From contig JBGALT010000020.1 of NCBI GenBank assembly GCA_044223665.1, positions 7,198-71,197 on the forward strand: a DNA stretch of 64,000 nt, read 5' to 3'. Positions 39,735-48,939 of this stretch are shown here, in pieces. Numbering within the stretch: position 1 is the first letter of the stretch; each line of letters begins with the position of its first letter. Both the position numbers and the translations under genes were made by a program. The stretch is from JBBSAT01 sp044223665 (GTDB taxonomy: Bacteria > Myxococcota_A > Polyangia > Polyangiales > Sandaracinaceae). Below the pieces are notes generated by a model. The model made no database searches, was not told the origin of the DNA, and saw only the letters and a program-made list of their open reading frames with translations.

Positions 39735-40898
39735 TCAGTCGAAGGCGGCAATCCCCGTGACGTCCTGCCCGATGATGAGCGTGTGGATGTCGTTGGTCCC
39801 CTCGTACGTGTAGACCGTCTCGAGGTTCAGCATGTGCCGTCCCGGAGGATACGCGTACATGATGCCGTTGCCCCCGAGGATGTCGCGGGCCGTGCGCGCG
39901 ATGTCGAGCGCCATCGCGACGTTGTTCCGCTTCGCGAGGGAGATCTGCGCCGGCTTGATCTTGTCCTGCTCCTTGAGGCGACCCAGACGGAGCGTCAGGC
40001 ACTGCGCCTTCGTGATCTCGGTGACCATGTCGGCGAGCTTCTTCTGCACGAGCTGGTAGCCGGCGATGGGCTTGCTGAACTGCTTGCGCTCCTTCGCGTA
40101 CGAGAGCGCCGTGTCGTAGCAGCTCATCGCCGCGCCGATCACGCCCCAGCAGATCCCGAAGCGGGCCTGCGAGAGACAGCTGAGCGGGCCCTTCATGCCC
40201 TTCACGTTCGGCAGGACGGCGCTCTCGGGAACGATACAGTCCTCGAAGAAGAGCTCGGCCGTGACGCTCGCGCGGAGCGACCACTTGTCCTCGATCTTCA
40301 CGGCGCTGAAGCCCTTCGTGCCCTTGTCGACGACGAAGCCGTGCACGACGCCGTCGAGCTTGGCCCACACCACGGCGAGGTCGGCGATGGTGCCGTTCGT
40401 GATCCAGCGCTTGACGCCGTTGATCTTGAAGCCGCCCGGGACGCGCTCGGCCTTCGTGATCATGCCGGTGGGATTGCTGCCGAAGTCGGGCTCGGTGAGG
40501 CCGAAGCAGCCGATGAGCTCGCCCTTGGCCATCTTCGGCAGGTACTTCTGCTTCTGCTCTTCGCTGCCGTAGGCCCAGATCGGGTACATCGCGAGCGAGC
40601 CCTGGACGCTCGCGAAGCTCCGGACGCCCGAGTCGCAGCGCTCGAGCTCCTGCATCGCGAGGCCGTAGGCGACCGCGCCCATGCCCGCGCAGCCGTAGCC
40701 CTCGAGGTTGGCGCCGAGCAGGCCCAGGCTCGCGATCTCGGGGATGAGATCCATCGGGAAGGTGCCGGCCTCGTAGTGCTTGGCGATGATCGGATCGAGC
40801 CGCGCCTCCACGAACTTCCGAACGTTCTTCCGTACGAGCAGCTCCTCTTCCGTGAGCTCGTCGTCCAGCTGGTAGTAGTCGAGGCCCACGAAGCCCAT
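39735..40898 (-). CDS. Acyl-CoA dehydrogenase of the glutaryl-CoA dehydrogenase type
   Basis: 387 residues from ATG 40898, with GGAGGAG six bases upstream. FAD-dependent acyl-CoA dehydrogenases form 2,3-enoyl-CoA. The glutaryl subgroup also decarboxylates to crotonyl-CoA in lysine and tryptophan breakdown. Visible blocks are FGLTEPDFGSNPTGM near 135, WITNG near 165, and the C-terminal TYEGTNDIHTLIIGQ near 363 with the catalytic Glu, all closest to glutaryl-CoA dehydrogenases. LDDELTEEE near the N-terminus fits too. Whether it decarboxylates cannot be decided from sequence alone. The soluble flavoenzyme probably donates electrons to ETF. Confidence 0.88.
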   Translation of the reverse strand: MGFVGLDYYQLDDELTEEELLVRKNVRKFVEARLDPIIAKHYEAGTFPMDLIPEIASLGLLGANLEGYGCAGMGAVAYGLAMQELERCDSGVRSFASVQGSLAMYPIWAYGSEEQKQKYLPKMAKGELIGCFGLTEPDFGSNPTGMITKAERVPGGFKINGVKRWITNGTIADLAVVWAKLDGVVHGFVVDKGTKGFSAVKIEDKWSLRASVTAELFFEDCIVPESAVLPNVKGMKGPLSCLSQARFGICWGVIGAAMSCYDTALSYAKERKQFSKPIAGYQLVQKKLADMVTEITKAQCLTLRLGRLKEQDKIKPAQISLAKRNNVAMALDIARTARDILGGNGIMYAYPPGRHMLNLETVYTYEGTNDIHTLIIGQDVTGIAAFD

Positions 40899-41361
40899 GC
40901 GTTCTCCTCCGGTGGCGCCGGCGAGGGCCGAGCGCGGCGCGCAGGATGCCGGCGGGCGCGCGTCCGGTAAAGGCCGTCGCGTGAGCCAGCCGTCACCGAG
41001 GCCTTTCCGTGCTGCCGCACGGGTGTGATCCACGGAGGGGGTGAAGTCTTGCGACGAGACTGCTGCGCAGAACGGTCGACGCCTCATGCATGTCGCGTCG
41101 CGAGACCGGCCTTCAGGCGTCGCCGAGCCCGAGGACGGAGCGGAACGGCCTTGGGGCCGTGAGCACCGACCGCAGGGTGAGGTGGCGAGCGTCCGAGCTT
41201 GCTCGGACGCGGCATCAAGGCCGGGATCGCGGCGCGTCGCTGCTGACCCCCTTCCGCGATCACACCCCTGCCGCACGCCTCGATTGACGGCGGACGGATC
41301 GGCGTGTCATCCCTGGCCGCTTCCGAACGGCCTTCGGGCCGGCGTACGCTCAGGCGAGCCG
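40899..41361. other. Divergent intergenic region with a palindrome
   Basis: 463 bases between the acyl-CoA dehydrogenase (minus) and the nuclease operon (plus). I see no supported gene. It contains GCGTCCGAGC-TT-GCTCGGACGC (41189-41210), a 10-bp inverted repeat, and GGCC-TTCG-GGCC near 41330. These could be an operator or a processed hairpin. No clear promoter boxes were found. Confidence 0.5.
41189..41210. promoter_or_regulatory. Ten-base perfect inverted repeat
   Basis: GCGTCCGAGC and GCTCGGACGC are exact reverse complements with a two-base centre. It lies about 150 bases before the nuclease start and 290 bases before the dehydrogenase start. It could be an operator for either, or a transcript hairpin. 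The symmetry is observed, the role is a guess. Confidence 0.35.
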
Positions 41362-42384
41362 ATGACGACGATTCCGACCGACACACGCACGAGGATCTCG
41401 GTCGCCGCCGCGGCCGTGCTCGCCGTCGCCAGCGCGCTCGTTTTTCCGCACGACGCGGGCGCCGACGCCCTGACGCGCGTCTTCATCAACGGCGTTCCGA
41501 CACCGGTCAGCTTCAACGACGGCGACAGCTTCCGCCCGCAGGAGGGCGAGATCGCCGGACAGCAGTGCCGCCTCATCCACTACAACACGCTCGAGAGCTT
41601 CGGCCCGGCACACCAGTGGGGTGACTGGCACCCCTACGAGCTCTACATCCTGGCCAAGATGGCCACGGTCCACGCGCGCCGCGGGACCTGGCACTGCAGC
41701 TTCGACGGGAACTTCGACGGGTACGGCCGCGCCGCCCTCGACTGCCCCGACCTCGCGGTCGACCTGATCCGCCACGGCTACGCGATGGCCTACCAGGTCG
41801 ACGACCACCCGGCGCGCCCCGAGTACCTGCGCGCGCAGCGCGAAGCCATCCGCGAGGGCCGCGGGATCTGGGCGCACGGCGTCCCCGAATTCGTCATGAC
41901 CTCGGTCCACAGCTTCGACGAGGACCGCGACCGCGAGTGGCACTACAACCGCCTCATCTCGACGCGGGACGGCCACAGCGAGAGCATGCAGCACCGCGAG
42001 ACCTACGCGAGCTGCGAGTGGGTCTGCAACACCGAGACGGTGGCGGACGAAGTGCAGGCGCGCCGAGCGGCCCGGGCCCTGCGCACCGATCCGACCACGG
42101 CCGCGCTCGTCGGGGACTTCTCGAACATCATCGTGACCGAGATGGCCTCGCGCTTCGCGCGCCGCGGAGAGCTGCCGGCCTACGTCGACGAGGCCATCCG
42201 CACGCCGATCCTCGCCCGCCTCTCGACCGAGCGCGACGCCGGCCGGCTCGGATCGCACACGCAGCGCGGCTCGTGCGCGATCTACGTTCCCTTCGATCGC
42301 CGCTACGGACGTAGCCGCGCGAGCTGCCTCGCCGGGCACGGCACGGTGCCGGACGATCTCGAGGGCCGCTGGGGGCACCACTGA
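41362..42384 (+). CDS. Secreted thermonuclease-like (SNase fold) protein
   Basis: 340 residues. A signal peptide (about 1-35, ending GADA) precedes a Staphylococcal nuclease homologue domain (about 40-175): NDGDSFR, RLIHYNTLESFG, WHCSFDGNFDGYGRAALDC, LIRHGYAMAY and the terminal GRGIWAHG. SNase proteins are calcium-dependent phosphodiesterases. The usual Arg/Glu active-site pattern is only partly kept, so activity is uncertain. A 165-residue C-terminal extension (about 176-340) has paired cysteines and no recognised family. It is the first gene of an operon with the ten-repeat lipoprotein, whose start overlaps its stop by one base. Confidence 0.75.
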   Translation: MTTIPTDTRTRISVAAAAVLAVASALVFPHDAGADALTRVFINGVPTPVSFNDGDSFRPQEGEIAGQQCRLIHYNTLESFGPAHQWGDWHPYELYILAKMATVHARRGTWHCSFDGNFDGYGRAALDCPDLAVDLIRHGYAMAYQVDDHPARPEYLRAQREAIREGRGIWAHGVPEFVMTSVHSFDEDRDREWHYNRLISTRDGHSESMQHRETYASCEWVCNTETVADEVQARRAARALRTDPTTAALVGDFSNIIVTEMASRFARRGELPAYVDEAIRTPILARLSTERDAGRLGSHTQRGSCAIYVPFDRRYGRSRASCLAGHGTVPDDLEGRWGHH

Positions 42385-43769
42385 TGCGCCGCCTCTCGCT
42401 CTCGCTCGCGCTCGGCCTCGCCGGGCTCTGCCTGGTCCCGAGCTGCTTCTCGCCGAGCCCGAACGGGCCGCCGCGTGGCTACGAGCGCGACGACATCAGC
42501 TGCTCGGACTTCACCGACAACGACTTCGATCGGCTCGTCGACTGCCGCGATCCGGACTGCCTCATGGGCGGCTTCTGCGGCGAGCGCACCTCGCTCGATC
42601 CCGATCCGCATCCGGAGAACACGTTCGATCTGTGCAGCGATCGGATCGACAACGACCTCGACGGCAACTTCGACTGCGGCGACTCGGACTGCGCGCAGAT
42701 CCAGGAGCTCTGCTGCTACCTCGAGTTCGACGACGTCAGCTGCAGCAACGGAATCGACGACGACCAGAACCGCTTCTTCGACTGCCAGGACAACAGCTGC
42801 AGCCAGGCCGCGGTGAACTTCATCACCGTGTGCGCCGCCGAGCGCGCGTGCCGCGACGGCGTCGACAACGACGGCGACGACTTCGCCGACTGCCTCGACC
42901 GCGACTGCGCGACGAGCCCGATGTGCGTCGAGACCCGCTGCGCGGACGGCGTCGACGACGAAGGAGACGGCCAGACCGACTGCCGCGACTCGGATTGCTT
43001 CACGAATGCGGCTTGCCCGGCCGGCACCGAGCACTCGGAGGCCGAGTGCAGCAACGCGATCGACGACGACCACAACGGCTTCGTCGACTGCGCCGACTTC
43101 GGCTGCACGCGGGCCGGCAACGGCGCGAGCGCCGAGGCCATCGCCTACTGCAACGCCCACGCGGAGCACAGCCTCGAGGCCTGCAGCGACGGGATCGACA
43201 ACGACGGCAACACGTACGTCGACTGCCGCGATCGCAACTGCACGCTCTCCACCAACGACGCGAGCCCCGAGGCCATCGCGCACTGCGCGGAGATCGCCGA
43301 GAACGACGTCGCCAAGTGCACCGACGGGCGCGACAACGACGCGAACGGGTACACCGACTGCGCAGACAACAGCTGCACCGGCGCGATGGACCCGGACATC
43401 ACGGCCTACTGCCGCATGCACACCGAGTCGACGTTCGCGACCTGCACCGACGGCATCGACAACGACGACAACCGCTACGCGGACTGCGCCGATCGCTCCT
43501 GTCGGACGGTCGTGGACTCGGATCCGGACACCGGCCGCGTGCGGACGCCCTGCCAGGAGAGCATCTCGCTCGCCGACTGCTCGGACCACTTCGACAACGA
43601 CCGTGACGGCTTCGTCGACTGCGACGACTGGGACTGCAACTACAACCCGCTGACGCAGGCGCTCTGCCTCGCCCAGCGCGGCGAGCGGGGCCTCGTCTGC
43701 GGAACACCGCTCTACGTCCTCTATCCCGACCGCGACGCGGGCACGACCGGTGCCGACGCCGGCATGTGA
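42384..43769 (+). CDS. Lipoprotein with ten Cys-Asp repeats
   Basis: 461 residues. The signal peptide ends in LVPSC (Cys near 21). The mature chain carries ten copies of about 22 residues fitting C-x-[DN]-x-x-D-[ND]-[DE]-x-[DN]-x-x-x-D-C-x-D-x-x-C, for example CSDGIDNDGNTYVDC. Spaced Asp/Asn residues framed by cysteines suggest disulphide-locked calcium sites, akin to MopE-type putative metal-binding motifs and thrombospondin type 3 repeats. Metal binding is inferred. TGATG overlap with the nuclease and a 49-base gap to the porin-like gene place it inside one operon. Confidence 0.82.
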   Translation: MRRLSLSLALGLAGLCLVPSCFSPSPNGPPRGYERDDISCSDFTDNDFDRLVDCRDPDCLMGGFCGERTSLDPDPHPENTFDLCSDRIDNDLDGNFDCGDSDCAQIQELCCYLEFDDVSCSNGIDDDQNRFFDCQDNSCSQAAVNFITVCAAERACRDGVDNDGDDFADCLDRDCATSPMCVETRCADGVDDEGDGQTDCRDSDCFTNAACPAGTEHSEAECSNAIDDDHNGFVDCADFGCTRAGNGASAEAIAYCNAHAEHSLEACSDGIDNDGNTYVDCRDRNCTLSTNDASPEAIAHCAEIAENDVAKCTDGRDNDANGYTDCADNSCTGAMDPDITAYCRMHTESTFATCTDGIDNDDNRYADCADRSCRTVVDSDPDTGRVRTPCQESISLADCSDHFDNDRDGFVDCDDWDCNYNPLTQALCLAQRGERGLVCGTPLYVLYPDRDAGTTGADAGM

Positions 43770-43818
43770 TCCACCCGAAGCTTTCCTTTCTGCGCCTCCG
43801 AACCCGAGAGCCTCACGC

Positions 43819-45471
43819 ATGACCTCCGCTCCCTCGATCTCCTCGCGCAGTCTCGCTGCGCTCCTCGGCCTCGTGCTGGCGCTCGTGGCAGCCCCGGCGG
43901 CCGCCCAAGACGGGACGACGACGCCCGACGCGCAGGTGATCGCGCAGACGCCGCCGCCGCCCGTGATGTCGGTCGTGCCGGCCGCGACGACCGAGCAGAA
44001 CTGCGCGAACCACGAGGACGACGATCACGACGGCCTCGCCGACTGCGCGGACGCGGACTGCTTCGACTCGGGCAACTGCGAGGCCGGTGGGAGCGACGAG
44101 AACACCGAAGAGGCCTGCCGCGACTGGCTCGACAACGACGGCGACGGCTTCACCGACTGCGACGATCAGGACTGTCAGATCCCCGAGATCCGCGCCTGCC
44201 GCGGCAGCTGGAGCGGCGCCTCCTCGGCGGTGACGACGCCCACCGGAGGCGACGAGCTTCCCGAGCTCGGGCCCGGCCAGAGCCTCGAGGACCTCATCGG
44301 CAGCGGCACCGATCGCGATGGCGAGCGCAGCGACGAGACGTGCGCCGACGGCATCGACAACGATCTCGACGGCCAGATGGACTGTGCCGACATCGGCTGC
44401 CGCTTCGACCCCTCGGTCACGGTGTGCACCTCGCACGCCGGCATCCGCTTCTCGGTCGTCGCCGGCGCGGGCGGCCGCCTCACGCTGAACTACGGCCTCG
44501 ACGGCGAGTACCAGGGAAACCGCCCGGAAGCGGGCATCACGCTCATCCAGCTGCGCGCCCTCGGCCAGATCCCCGGCATCCAGCAGTCGTTCTTCCTCCT
44601 GAGCGCGCGCCTGGACGACTCGTTCCGCCTCTCGTTCGTGGCCTTCCAGATCCCGATCAGCAGCCGCGGCCACTACCTGCAGATGAACAGCGGCTCCGGC
44701 ACGCTCTCGACCATCCGCATCATCTCGGCCGCGCGCCAGCTCTTCCTCGACCCGGCCAACTACATGGCGAGCGCGTTCGAGCAGGGCAACGGCGTGGTGG
44801 TCGAGACGGGCGGCCCGATCGACGACGACGGCATGGTGCGCTTCCGCTTGTTCGCGGCGGCCGGCTCCAACCAGTTCTCGAGCTCGGTCGGTGGCCGCTT
44901 CTTCAGCGCCGACGACCGCAACTTCGCGTGGACGGCCGGCGGCGCGCTCCAGCTCGACGCGATCGGCCACTACGACCGCATCGGCGACAACCCGTACCTC
45001 TACACGCCGGTCCCGCTCACGCTCGCGTTCCTGCTCGGCGGCAAGTTCGACACGCTGCCCAACGAGCAGGCGGTCGGCTGGCATGCGCTCGCGGTCTGGC
45101 GCTTCTGGCACTTCGAGGTCCGCGGCGAGAGCTACTCGCGCTACATCCTCGACTACGGCGCGATGCAGACGGCGTTCAACGTGAGCGTCGCCGCGCTCCT
45201 CGTGCCGCGCACGCTGCTGCTCGCGGCCGACCTCGGCGGCTTCTACCACCCGCTCGGCTACGCGAACGTGCCCGGCGGTCGCACCACGCCGAGTGGCGTG
45301 CAGTACCAGCCGGAGCTCTTGCAGTACCGCGCCGCGCTCCACTGGTTCTTCTACCGGAACGTCGGCATCTTCTCGCTCGTGTACGCCGGAACGCAGCGCG
45401 AGCACGTGCCCGGCGCGCTGGTCGCCGACGTGGAGCACGTCCTGCGCCTCGAAGCCCGCTTCCGCTTCTGA
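43819..45471 (+). CDS. Outer-membrane porin-like protein with three Cys-Asp repeats
   Basis: 550 residues. A signal peptide (about 1-32, ending APAAAQ) is followed by three Cys-Asp repeats (near 62-84, 98-119 and 175-197) of the same type as in the preceding gene. The C-terminal 340 residues alternate amphipathic strands with aromatic girdles and end in EARFRF, the terminal Phe expected for Bam-assembled barrels. The barrel resembles phosphate-selective OprP/OprO-type porins. The combination of calcium-type repeats with a barrel, next to the ten-repeat lipoprotein and a secreted nuclease, suggests an outer-surface complex. That is inference. Confidence 0.78.
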   Translation: MTSAPSISSRSLAALLGLVLALVAAPAAAQDGTTTPDAQVIAQTPPPPVMSVVPAATTEQNCANHEDDDHDGLADCADADCFDSGNCEAGGSDENTEEACRDWLDNDGDGFTDCDDQDCQIPEIRACRGSWSGASSAVTTPTGGDELPELGPGQSLEDLIGSGTDRDGERSDETCADGIDNDLDGQMDCADIGCRFDPSVTVCTSHAGIRFSVVAGAGGRLTLNYGLDGEYQGNRPEAGITLIQLRALGQIPGIQQSFFLLSARLDDSFRLSFVAFQIPISSRGHYLQMNSGSGTLSTIRIISAARQLFLDPANYMASAFEQGNGVVVETGGPIDDDGMVRFRLFAAAGSNQFSSSVGGRFFSADDRNFAWTAGGALQLDAIGHYDRIGDNPYLYTPVPLTLAFLLGGKFDTLPNEQAVGWHALAVWRFWHFEVRGESYSRYILDYGAMQTAFNVSVAALLVPRTLLLAADLGGFYHPLGYANVPGGRTTPSGVQYQPELLQYRAALHWFFYRNVGIFSLVYAGTQREHVPGALVADVEHVLRLEARFRF

Positions 45472-45647
45472 TTTTCTGGGAGGCCGATACGCGGCCTCCC
45501 TCGTCCGGCGGAGCCGGACGAGCCTCCCTCCTCGTTCCGCCGCTGTCGCTGCGCTCGCTGCGCTCCGCTTCGTCGCTGCGCTCCTTCGCGCCGCTCCGTT
45601 CGCTCCGCTCGGCGCGAGCGAGGGGGCTCGAGCGCGCCGCTGCCTCT
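45472..45647. other. Low-complexity non-coding stretch
   Basis: After the porin-like gene come about 175 bases dominated by repeated CGCTGCGCTC and GCTCCG words with no supported gene. It leads into two longer repeat copies. Confidence 0.4.
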
Positions 45648-45797
45648 TCGACGCCGACTCTGCTGGAGCCACCGGATCGCGTGGTTCTCCGCGGAGCCGT
45701 GATCCGATCCCGGCCGTGATCCGCCACCGAGCGCTGTGGGCGCTCCTCACGGCCCCTAGGCCGCTGCGGTGCGTCCTCGCGCTCGGCGTCCGGTCGG
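45648..45797. repeat. Intergenic direct repeat, copy 1
   Basis: About 150 bases similar to 45858-46003. Shared blocks are GCCACCGGAT, CGCGGAGCCGTGATC, CCCGGCCGTGATCC, ACCGAGCGCT and CTCGGCGTCCGGTCGG. Small insertions and substitutions separate the copies. Confidence 0.65.
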
Positions 45798-45857
45798 AGC
45801 CCGCGGTTGCGCCGCGTGCTCGACCTCGGCTGACGGCCGGTCTGACGGCGCGGGGTT

Positions 45858-46003
45858 GCATGGTCGCCGATTCTGGCGTCGCCACCGGATTGTCTGCGTC
45901 TTCGCGGAGCCGTGATCCCGGCCGTGATCCACCGAGCGCTCCGGGCGCTCTCCGAGCTCTCGGGCCGCTCCGGTGTGCGTCGTCGCGCTCGGCGTCCGGT
46001 CGG
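45858..46003. repeat. Intergenic direct repeat, copy 2
   Basis: Second copy of the repeat at 45648-45797. It ends at the base before the glgC stop codon on the minus strand. No reading frame with coding character crosses either copy. Confidence 0.65.
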
Positions 46004-47257
46004 TCAGCGAATCTCGTGGGGCCTTCGGCGGGTGAACACGGCCTCGCCGTCGGCGGTCGTGTTGCTCGGATAGTCGGCGGCGACGACGTCGGCGCCGATC
46101 ACGCAGCCGGCGCCGATCGTCTGCTCGGCGGGCACGATGGCGCTCTTGCCGACGACCGTGAGCGCGCCGCCGCTGCGGCCGATCTTCGCGCCAGCGCCGA
46201 CGCGCACGCGCGCGTCGAGGATCGCGCGCTCGAGGACGGAGTTGCGATCGATCACCGCGTCGTTGAGCACGATCGAGTCCCGGATCACGGCGCCCGGCAT
46301 CACGCGCACGCCGGGGGAGAGCACGCTGCGCTCGACGGTCGCCGACGCGAGCAGTGTGCAGCCGTGCGTGACGAGCGCGTCCTCGAGCTTCACGCCTTTG
46401 GCGAAGCGCGCCGGCGAGCGGTTCTCGCTGCGCGTGTGGATGAGCCAGCCGAGGTCGTTCAGGTCGTAGGCGGGCGGATCGCTCACGAGGTCCATGTGCG
46501 CGTCCCAGTAGCTGTCGAGCGTGCCGACGTCGCGCCAGTAGCCCTTGTAGAGCCACGAGTAGACCTTCTCCCCGCGACCGATCATGCGCGGCAGGATGTC
46601 CTTGCCGAAGTCGTGGCTCGAGCTCGTGAGGTCCTTGTCCTCGAGCAGGACACGATCGAGGGCGTCGTAGTTGAAGACGTAGATGCCCATCGACCCCAGG
46701 CCCGGGACCGGCTCGCGCGGCTTCTCGACGAAGTGCGTGATGCGGCCGTCGTCCCCGACCTGGCAGATGCCGAAGCGCGACTTCTCCTCGTCGGGCACCG
46801 AGATGGTCGCCAGCGTCGCCTCGGCGCCGTTCGCGACGTGGAAGTCGATCATGTCGCGGTAGTTCATCCGGTAGATGTGATCGCCGCTCAGCAGGATCAC
46901 GAGATCCGGGCGCCGATCCTTGATGAACAGGAAGTTCTGCTGCACGGCGTCGGCCGTGCCGGCGTACCAGGCCGTGTGCTCGCGGGAGCGATAGGGCGAG
47001 TAGATGCGGACGCCGCCGCCGCGCTCGCGGTTGAGCTCCCAGGGACCTCCGGCGCCGATGTGATCGATCAGCGAGTGCGGGCGGTACTGCGCGAGGATCA
47101 TCACGTCGAAGACGTTCGAGTTCACGCAGTTCGACAGGACGAAGTCGATGATGCGGAACTTGCCCGCGAACGGGACGGCCGGCTTGGCGCGCTTGGCGGT
47201 CAGCACCGAGAGGCGGGTGCCTTCGCCGCCAGCGAGGATCACGGCGCAGATCTTCAT
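46004..47257 (-). CDS. glgC: Glucose-1-phosphate adenylyltransferase
   Basis: 417 residues. ADP-glucose pyrophosphorylase makes ADP-glucose from ATP and glucose-1-phosphate for glycogen synthesis. Signatures are LAGGEGTRLSVLTAKRAKP (residues 8-26), the Asp-containing SGDHIYRMNY near 133, FVEKP near 180, and YWRDVGTLDSYW near 258. The C-terminal half is a left-handed beta-helix (repeats such as VERSVLSPGVRVMPGAVIRD). The length is normal. It stands alone, divergent from the PEGA gene. It fits with the glucan-active enzyme at 1-3.7 kb. Confidence 0.96.
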   Translation of the reverse strand: MKICAVILAGGEGTRLSVLTAKRAKPAVPFAGKFRIIDFVLSNCVNSNVFDVMILAQYRPHSLIDHIGAGGPWELNRERGGGVRIYSPYRSREHTAWYAGTADAVQQNFLFIKDRRPDLVILLSGDHIYRMNYRDMIDFHVANGAEATLATISVPDEEKSRFGICQVGDDGRITHFVEKPREPVPGLGSMGIYVFNYDALDRVLLEDKDLTSSSHDFGKDILPRMIGRGEKVYSWLYKGYWRDVGTLDSYWDAHMDLVSDPPAYDLNDLGWLIHTRSENRSPARFAKGVKLEDALVTHGCTLLASATVERSVLSPGVRVMPGAVIRDSIVLNDAVIDRNSVLERAILDARVRVGAGAKIGRSGGALTVVGKSAIVPAEQTIGAGCVIGADVVAADYPSNTTADGEAVFTRRRPHEIR

Positions 47258-47433
47258 CGCCGGCCGCCGTGCTCGGTCCGGAGCACACGGAAGCAGGCGC
47301 GCAGAGCGCGCGGACGGGAAAGGGCGGAGCGCACGAGCCGTTTCATGACGGCAGCCTAACAGGCCTCGCGGAGGACCTCGAAACTCCTGGCGAGCGCGCC
47401 GGACCGGCCCTCCCGTTTCGGCGGCGTGATCGG

Positions 47434-47464
47434 TTGACGCGGACCGGGCGATCTCGGGTACGCT
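47434..47464 (+). promoter_or_regulatory. Possible sigma70-type promoter of the PEGA operon
   Basis: TTGACG (47434-47439) and TACGCT (47459-47464) are separated by 19 bases and lie just before the GTG at 47478. The -35 matches five of six consensus bases; the -10 is weak and the spacer slightly long. Confidence 0.3.
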
Positions 47465-47477
47465 CGCGACGGCACAC

Positions 47478-48935
47478 GTGCGCGCGTCTCACTCGCTCCC
47501 CCTCCTGGCCCTCGCCCTCGTCTCGCTCTCGGCCGCCGTGGCCACGGCGCAGCCCCGACGCATCGATCCGCCCGCCGACGAGGACGAGACCACCAGCGAC
47601 GCGCCCGGCGGCGACGCCTCCTCGGAGAGCAGCACCGAGAGCACCGAGAGCACCGCCACCACGTCCTCGACGTCGTCGTCGAGCTCGTCCGCCTCGAGCA
47701 CGCCCAGTGGCCCGCCGCCGCGCGTGTACGTGGTCTCGGTCGCGACCGACGACGCGCTCGAGGCCTACGCCCAGCGAGCGGGCGCGGCCGCGCGTCACGA
47801 GCTGCGCAACATGACGACGGTCGACTGGCGCGCCGCCGATCAGCTCTTCCTCGGCTACGACGACTCGGCCCTCGAGACCATCGAGCGCGCGCGCGTGCGG
47901 CTCGACCAGGGCCGCCAGGCGTACCTGAACCTCGACCTCACGCAGGCGATCGAGCTGCTCTCGGGCGCCGTCCAGGACTTCGACGCCACCGCGACCGCGC
48001 TCGAAGATCCGGAAGATCTCGGCCAGGCCCTCCTCTTCCTCGGCGCCTCCTACGCCTTCAACGGCCAGCAGCGCGAGGCGACGCGCGTGTTCGCGCGCCT
48101 GCACGTGCAGATGCCGCACATCGTGCCCGATCCGAACGTCTTCCCGCCCGACGTGACCTCGCGCTTCGAGGCCGCACGACCGCGCGATGCCGCGGCGCCG
48201 AGCGCGTCGATCGCCATCGAGAGTGATCCGCCGGGCGTCGCCTACGTCGACTTCGTCGCCCGGGGCGTCACGCCGGTCACCGTCAGCGGCCTCATCGGCG
48301 GCGACCACGTCGTGCGCGTGACGCGTGCCGGCGCCACGCCGAGCGTCAGCAGCGTCACCATCCGCCCGCGGACGACCGAGAGCTCGAGCGCGTTCCTGGT
48401 CGACGATGCGCGCACGACGGGCCTGCACGAGGCGATCGCGTCGATTCGCGACGCCGACACGAGCGCGGCGCCCGCCGGCTCGGCCGTGCGTCAGGTCGCC
48501 GAGATCCTCGACATCGAGCGCATCGGCGTGATCCGCGTCTCGTCCGCCGAGGTCGAGGGTCAGGTCGGGATCGAGCTCCTGGTCTACGACGTGGCGAGCG
48601 GCCGCCGCCTCGTGCGCGGCGCGGGCACGGCGCCCACCGGCATCGGCGAGCTCGAGAGCGCCGTCCACCGGCTCGTCTCGGGCGCGCTCGAAGCGGCGCT
48701 CACCACGCGGCCGCAGGTGGAGCACGCGCAAGAGACCCACCAGGAAGAGGTGGAGGACATCATCCACACGCCGCCGCCCCCGCCCGAGCACTCGATCGCG
48801 GAGGAGTGGTGGTTCTGGACGATCATCGGCGGCGTCGTGGTCGTTGGCACCGCGGTGGCAGTCGGCGTGGCGGTCGGCTCGCAGGGCACCACGGTCGGTG
48901 ATAACCCTCGTGGCGTGGTGGTCCTGGAGTTCTGA
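47478..48935 (+). CDS. PEGA-domain protein with C-terminal membrane anchor
   Basis: 485 residues from GTG 47478. A signal peptide (1-24, ending TATAQ-like) and a Ser/Thr-rich linker (about 35-75) precede a helical TPR-like region (about 85-225). A PEGA domain (about 236-300; IAIESDPPGVAYVDFVARG) is followed by an alpha/beta segment (about 310-410), a Pro run and a C-terminal helix introduced by EEWWFWTIIGG (about 442-470). PEGA domains are surface-layer or envelope modules of unknown ligand. The start of the next gene lies right after the stop, and that gene is a diverged copy of this one. Confidence 0.82.
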   Translation: MRASHSLPLLALALVSLSAAVATAQPRRIDPPADEDETTSDAPGGDASSESSTESTESTATTSSTSSSSSSASSTPSGPPPRVYVVSVATDDALEAYAQRAGAAARHELRNMTTVDWRAADQLFLGYDDSALETIERARVRLDQGRQAYLNLDLTQAIELLSGAVQDFDATATALEDPEDLGQALLFLGASYAFNGQQREATRVFARLHVQMPHIVPDPNVFPPDVTSRFEAARPRDAAAPSASIAIESDPPGVAYVDFVARGVTPVTVSGLIGGDHVVRVTRAGATPSVSSVTIRPRTTESSSAFLVDDARTTGLHEAIASIRDADTSAAPAGSAVRQVAEILDIERIGVIRVSSAEVEGQVGIELLVYDVASGRRLVRGAGTAPTGIGELESAVHRLVSGALEAALTTRPQVEHAQETHQEEVEDIIHTPPPPPEHSIAEEWWFWTIIGGVVVVGTAVAVGVAVGSQGTTVGDNPRGVVVLEF

Positions 48936-48939
48936 GGAA

